From NCBI GenBank assembly GCA_017404665.1, contig JAFRBX010000011.1, positions 1 through 64,000 on the forward strand: 64,000 nucleotides of DNA. The letters run 5' to 3'. Position numbers and translations under genes: made by a program. Below are positions 60,817 to 64,000 of the stretch, piece by piece; the stretch's first letter is position 1, and the number at the start of each line of letters is the position of its first letter. The stretch comes from Ruminococcus sp. (GTDB lineage Bacteria; Bacillota; Clostridia; Oscillospirales; Acutalibacteraceae). Under the pieces are notes generated by a model. The model made no database searches and was not told the DNA's origin. It worked only from the letters and a program-made list of their open reading frames with translations.

Positions 60817-61419
60817 ATGTCAAACACAAAGAAAGCAAACACCTACCGTCTGACGGGCTTGGGAATTCTGACAGCCATCATCATCGTGCTGCAGATATTC
60901 ACCACCTTTGTCAGATTCGGTCCGTTCTCCATCACCCTCGCGCTGATACCGATCGTGGTCGGCGCGGCGATGTACGGCAAGGGCGCGGGCGCGTACTTAG
61001 GCGCTGTGTTCAGCGCGGTCGTCGTAATCATGTGCATCACGGGCGGCGATCTGGGCGGCGCTATGGTATGGGCGGCGAACCCCGCTATGTGCGTCGTGCT
61101 GTGCATGTTCAAGGGCACCGCGGCGGGTTTTCTGGCAGGGCTGCTGTATCAGCTGGTCGCTCCTAAGAACAAGCTCGTCGGCGTGATCTTAGCGGCGCTG
61201 ATCTCCCCCATCGCCAACACCGGCATCTTCATCATCGGCATGCTGCTGTTCTTCAAGGATACGCTGGCGGCATGGGCAGGCGGCTCCGATCTGCTGACCT
61301 ATATCATCTTAGGTCTCACCGGCGTGAACTTCCTCGTCGAGCTGGGCGTTAACATGATCTTAAGCCCCGTGGTCGTCAAGATCATCGACGCGGTGAAGAA
61401 AACCAACAAAGCAGAGTAA
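60817..61419 (+). CDS. ECF transporter S component, probably for pantothenate
   Basis: The 200-residue protein has six predicted membrane helices and S-component features: GLGILTAIIIVLQIFTTFVR, FSITLALIPIVVGAAMYGKG, AGAYLGAVFSAVVVIMCITG, and a charged C-terminal tail. S components bind a vitamin and dock to the shared EcfA-A'-T module, which is not in this window. It lies directly after coaX, so pantothenate (PanT-like) is the likely cargo. GGAGGTTATTTT precedes the ATG. Confidence 0.82.
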   Translation: MSNTKKANTYRLTGLGILTAIIIVLQIFTTFVRFGPFSITLALIPIVVGAAMYGKGAGAYLGAVFSAVVVIMCITGGDLGGAMVWAANPAMCVVLCMFKGTAAGFLAGLLYQLVAPKNKLVGVILAALISPIANTGIFIIGMLLFFKDTLAAWAGGSDLLTYIILGLTGVNFLVELGVNMILSPVVVKIIDAVKKTNKAE

Positions 61420-61421
61420 AA

Positions 61422-61637
61422 CAGCGAAGAGAGTTATACAGCGAAGAACAAAACCGGAAGTTACGGATTTCATTACTTTATCAGTTTCTTAGTTCCGCTT
61501 GTCGGTTATATCCTTGGCGCTATTATGTTATCAAAGGACGCCGATGATAAAAAAAGGTCGGGAAAACCTGCTTGATTTTAGCGGTAACATCTTCCGTATT
61601 TGCCGCATTGATTACCATTTTAGCAATTGTATTATAA
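61422..61637 (+). pseudogene. Remnant of a small membrane protein with one frameshift
   Basis: In the frame that continues after the ECF S-component stop, translation gives FHYFISFLVPLVGYILGAIM then LSKDADDKKRSGK before TGA 61573. Shifting frame at the A-run near 61563-61566 (one A missing) gives KTCLILAVTSSVFAALITIL ending at TAA 61635. Together the pieces look like the two-helix end of a small Firmicutes membrane protein (FLVPLVG...LSKD...GKTCLIL). No start codon or ribosome site is present, so I read it as a decayed fragment. Confidence 0.5.
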
Positions 61638-61649
61638 ATCACAAAATAA

Positions 61650-61686
61650 CAGGGGCAGCCGCACTAACAGGTGTGACTGCCCCTTG
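61650..61686 (+). terminator. GC-rich hairpin CAGGGGCAG / CTGCCCCTTG
   Basis: A 9-bp stem with further internal pairing (GCACTAAC and GTGTG) follows the remnant. There is no T-run. It may end the coaX transcript. Confidence 0.45.
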
Positions 61687-61725
61687 TAAATCAGAAGCAC
61701 TTTAATAGAGACGCAGAACGTTTCC

Positions 61726-61980
61726 AAGGCTCCCTCTGACGAGGGAGCTGTCATCGGCAACGCTTTGCCGATGACTGAGGGAGAGATAACGCTACAGTAT
61801 AACAACATTAAAACGCCTGACTCAATTCTGAATAAATGATAATGATAATACGGCTTGAGTCAAAAAACACTTCGTTACTGTACTGCTGCGTTATCTCTCC
61901 CCCGCCGATTTAACCGTTATTCTCTGTCAAACGCCTCATTCGGCAACCCCCTCTGACGAGGGGGTTGAAAGAGTTTTTTG
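61726..61980. repeat. Large nested palindromic element, about 255 bp (family A)
   Basis: The left end has CTCCCTCTGACGAGGGAG, then GTCATCGGC...GCCGATGAC. Nested inner arms are GGGAGAGATAACGC with GCGTTATCTCTCCC, and GACTCAA with TTGAGTC near the centre. The right end carries CCCCCTCTGACGAGGGGG (61947-61964). It fills the space before the purC 3' end. No gene is visible in it. Confidence 0.7.
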
Positions 61981-62066
61981 CGACAGACTCTTGTCCGAAA
62001 AAACAAGCGTTAAACTACATTTATATTATGAGATTATCCTTTTTTTAGCTATATCCTGAGTCAACA

Positions 62067-62774
62067 TCAGGACAGTCTGCCCATGATCTCGGCATAAGCG
62101 TCCTCTACGCCGCCGAGGTCGCGGCGGAAGCGGTCCTTGTCGAGCTTTTCCTTAGTTTCAGCGTCCCAGAAGCGGCAGGTGTCGGGGCTGATCTCGTCGG
62201 CGAGCACGATGGCGCCGTCACTGAGTCTGCCGAACTCGAGCTTGAAATCGACGAGGATGACGCCGCGCTCCTTCCAGTATGCCTTGAGATAATCGTTGAC
62301 GGCGAAGGCGTATTTCTTGATCGTCTCGATTTCTTCCTTTGTCGCGAGCTTCAGGGCAAGCGCGTGATACTCGTTGATCAGCGGGTCGCCGAGATCGTCG
62401 TTCTTATAGGAGAATTCGATAGTGGGAGCGTCAAAGACCACGCCCTCCTCGACGCCGTAGTTCTTCGAGAAGGAGCCCGCGGCGATGTTGCGGATGATAA
62501 CCTCGAGGGGCACGATGGAAACCTTTTTGACCACGGTCTCGCGGTCGGAAAGCTCCTCCACAAAGTGGGTCGGAACGCCCGCTTCTTTTTCGAGCTTCTG
62601 CATGAGCAGGTTGCTCATTTTGTTGTTGATAACGCCCTTGCCGACGATGGTGCCCTTCTTCAACCCGTTGAACGCGGTCGCATCGTCCTTGTAGGACACG
62701 ATCAGCTTTTCGGGATCGTCGGTCATAAAGACCTTTTTAGCCTTGCCTTCATAGAGCTGTTCACGTTTTTCCAT
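62067..62774 (-). CDS. purC: Phosphoribosylaminoimidazole-succinocarboxamide synthase
   Basis: The 235-residue protein is a standard bacterial Pur[54 protein letters not shown] motif (here [20 protein letters not shown]), [20 protein letters not shown] and [11 protein letters not shown]. It joins aspartate to CAIR in purine synthesis. I start at ATG 62774, eight bases after GGAGG; the ATG three bases earlier is equally possible. It stands alone with its own promoter at 62842-62871 and no other pur genes in view. Confidence 0.95.
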   Translation of the reverse strand: MEKREQLYEGKAKKVFMTDDPEKLIVSYKDDATAFNGLKKGTIVGKGVINNKMSNLLMQKLEKEAGVPTHFVEELSDRETVVKKVSIVPLEVIIRNIAAGSFSKNYGVEEGVVFDAPTIEFSYKNDDLGDPLINEYHALALKLATKEEIETIKKYAFAVNDYLKAYWKERGVILVDFKLEFGRLSDGAIVLADEISPDTCRFWDAETKEKLDKDRFRRDLGGVEDAYAEIMGRLS

Positions 62775-62841
62775 CATGATAACCTCCCGGATAGTAACCG
62801 GTCGTCTGACCGGATGATTGTATACGATTTCCGACATATGC

Positions 62842-62871
62842 TTTATACACCAGAAGCGGCATTGATGTCAA
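62842..62871 (-). promoter_or_regulatory. Sigma-A-type promoter of purC
   Basis: On the minus strand TTGACA (62866-62871) and TATAAA (62842-62847) are 18 bases apart. The leader of about 60 bases contains a small hairpin CCGGTC/GACCGG (62798-62815). Confidence 0.7.
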
Positions 62872-62954
62872 TAACCGCGGCGGGATTTCGGATAATTGTA
62901 CATAAGGCGGCGACTTACGGGGACAATTTTTTGAGAAAATACCGCATCGTCTTG

Positions 62955-62983
62955 TTGACATCACCGCCGAAAAGTAGCATAAT
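62955..62983 (+). promoter_or_regulatory. Sigma-A-type promoter of the C_GCAxxG_C_C gene
   Basis: TTGACA (62955-62960) and CATAAT (62978-62983) with a 17-base spacer, 40 bases upstream of the start. Confidence 0.75.
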
Positions 62984-63022
62984 TATCAGCGTAGAAAAAA
63001 TAATAGTATAAGGATGATGATC

Positions 63023-63406
63023 ATGGATCGCAAAGAACTGGGCGCTCAGCTAAAGCGCTCGCACAACTGCTGTCAGGCGGTTTTACTTGCTTTTGAAGAC
63101 CTTTTGCCCTATGATAAAGAATCCCTGCTGACGCTGGGCTCGACCTTCGGCTCGGGCATGGGCGGCATGATGGGCACCTGCGGCGCGCTGGTCGGCGCTG
63201 AGATGGTGCTGGGGATGCTGTCGCGGAAAACCGCGGGCATGAACGGCAGCAGCCGCAGATTATTCGCGGCTTTTGAAGAGAAATGCGGGAACTCGCGCTG
63301 TATCGACCTCAAGGGCGTGCTGACCGGGCGCATGCTGTGCTCGTGCGAGGACTGCGTCAGGAACGCGATCGCATGCGTTGAAGAGCAAATCCAACCTTTA
63401 GCGTAG
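63023..63406 (+). CDS. C_GCAxxG_C_C family protein (putative redox protein)
   Basis: The protein of about 127 residues shows the cysteine pattern of this family: SHNCCQAVLLAF, FGSGMGGMMGTCGALVGAEM, EKCGNSRCIDLKG and SCEDCVRNA. The family is common in anaerobes and is predicted to bind metal or act in redox reactions; the biochemical role is unknown. I prefer ATG 63023, nine bases after AAGG, over 63014. The stop TAG is the first bases of a family E repeat. Confidence 0.85.
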   Translation: MDRKELGAQLKRSHNCCQAVLLAFEDLLPYDKESLLTLGSTFGSGMGGMMGTCGALVGAEMVLGMLSRKTAGMNGSSRRLFAAFEEKCGNSRCIDLKGVLTGRMLCSCEDCVRNAIACVEEQIQPLA

Positions 63407-63510
63407 GGACGACCACTGGTCGTCCGCAGAATGACGGGCGCTGCTATGATCGAAAACGTTAAATTGAATAGAAGTGTTTTGCCATGCGGACGAGCAATGC
63501 TCGTCCCTAC
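63404..63510. repeat. MITE-like repeat with GGACGACC / GGACGAGC ends (family E)
   Basis: TAGGGACGACCACTGGTCGTCC (left, 63404-63425) and GGACGAGCAATGCTCGTCC (right, 63488 onward, then CTA) are inverted terminal palindromes joined by about 60 bases. The left end overlaps the stop codon of the upstream gene. Confidence 0.65.
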
Positions 63511-63544
63511 AATTGACGCTTCATCACACAGAAAGGATATTCTT

Positions 63545-64000
63545 ATGAAATATACCATCGGACAAACCATCCACGGCTTTATCGTGGAACAAAGCCGCCG
63601 GATCCGCGAACTCGGCGGCGATCTGTATATCCTGCGCCACCTGCACAGCGGCGCCATGCTGTGCTACATCGACTGTGACGACCGCAACATGACCTACTCC
63701 ATTACCTTCGCGACCCCGTCGCATGACTCTACCGGCGTGTTCCATATTCTTGAGCACAGCGTCCTGTGCGGATCGGAAAAATATCCCGTTGACGATCCCT
63801 TTGTCGAGCTGATGAAAAGCTCGCTGTACACCTTCCTCAACGCGATGACCTTCCCCGACAAGACGATGTATCCCGTGTCGAGCATGAACGAAAAGGACCT
63901 GATGAACCTGATGTCTGTGTACACCGACGCGGTGTTCCGCCCGCTGATCTACCGCGACGAGAAGGCGTTCCGTCAGGAGGGCTGGCACATCGAGCGCGAT
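63545..64000 (+). CDS. M16C metallopeptidase (presequence-protease/insulinase family), 5' part
   Basis: The first 152 codons of a gene that runs off the window. It has the inverted zinc motif HILEH at residues 67-71 (GVFHILEHSVLCGSEKYPV), LNAMTFPDKTMYPVSS, and the third zinc ligand Glu145 in FRQEGWHIE, 74 residues after the motif, as in PreP-type peptidases of about 970 residues. It would degrade peptides in the cytoplasm; no signal peptide is seen. AAAGGATATTCTT precedes the ATG. Its upstream region is the family E repeat. Confidence 0.88.
   Translation, partial: MKYTIGQTIHGFIVEQSRRIRELGGDLYILRHLHSGAMLCYIDCDDRNMTYSITFATPSHDSTGVFHILEHSVLCGSEKYPVDDPFVELMKSSLYTFLNAMTFPDKTMYPVSSMNEKDLMNLMSVYTDAVFRPLIYRDEKAFRQEGWHIERD

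Noticed and set aside
63601..63988. Minus-strand open frames over the window end
   Set aside because: They are shadows of the M16C peptidase frame, which is open to base 64000 and has the HxxEH zinc motif.

Overview
The window looks like a chromosomal segment of an anaerobic, fibre-associated Clostridia bacterium, most likely Ruminococcus-like Oscillospiraceae. Evidence: GGAGG-type ribosome binding sites throughout, several TTG starts, three secreted proteins ending in dockerin modules, type III pantothenate kinase, class II GalT, a split transketolase, an ECF-type vitamin transporter subunit, and many short palindromic intergenic repeats. I saw no rRNA, tRNA, CRISPR array, integrase or transposase gene.

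Layout. 1-291 is the 3' end of carB. 423-2933 is a secreted dockerin protein with four tandem copies of an unrecognised domain, followed by a palindromic element and a broken zinc-ribbon gene. 3701-6626 is an orphan sensor pair: a 7TM protein with a degenerate kinase-like tail and a NarX-type histidine kinase. 6877-12023 holds a DUF4143-type ATPase and sbcD-sbcC. 12157-15826 is a four-gene minus-strand operon led by an unusual ParB-like/BMP-like fusion. 15893-36622 is a sugar locus: an ABC importer (binding protein, two permeases, a separate plus-strand ATPase), AraC regulator, GH36 alpha-galactosidase, YesL pair, galK, galT, fructokinase, amylosucrase, GH2 glycosidase, and on the plus strand an acetyltransferase and galM. 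Read together, raffinose-family oligosaccharides would enter through the ABC system and be cut to galactose (GalM-GalK-GalT) plus sucrose. Amylosucrase would turn sucrose into alpha-glucan plus fructose, and fructokinase would capture the fructose. 36724-39795 is a large dockerin protein with a Cthe_2159-like beta-helix region.

40160-45754 carries an unknown protein, a nucleosidase, fumarase, malic enzyme, a methyltransferase and a cytidine deaminase. 46200-48711 is an ECF sigma / membrane anti-sigma-like / dockerin-protein operon. 48929-52169 is an MBL-fold lipoprotein / FkbM methyltransferase / EEP operon, divergent from an AraC gene. 53629-57530 encodes an ABC-F ATPase, an EamA transporter and an asparaginase-like protein. 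57776-59565 is a split transketolase. 59834-61419 is coaX with an ECF S component, probably for pantothenate. 62067-64000 holds purC, a C_GCAxxG_C_C protein and the start of an M16C peptidase.

At least six families of short palindromic or MITE-like repeats lie between genes. Several touch or supply stop codons. The most unusual items are the ParB-BMP fusion, the sigma/anti-sigma/dockerin operon with two TTG starts, the amylosucrase-based sucrose branch, and the repeat families at gene ends.
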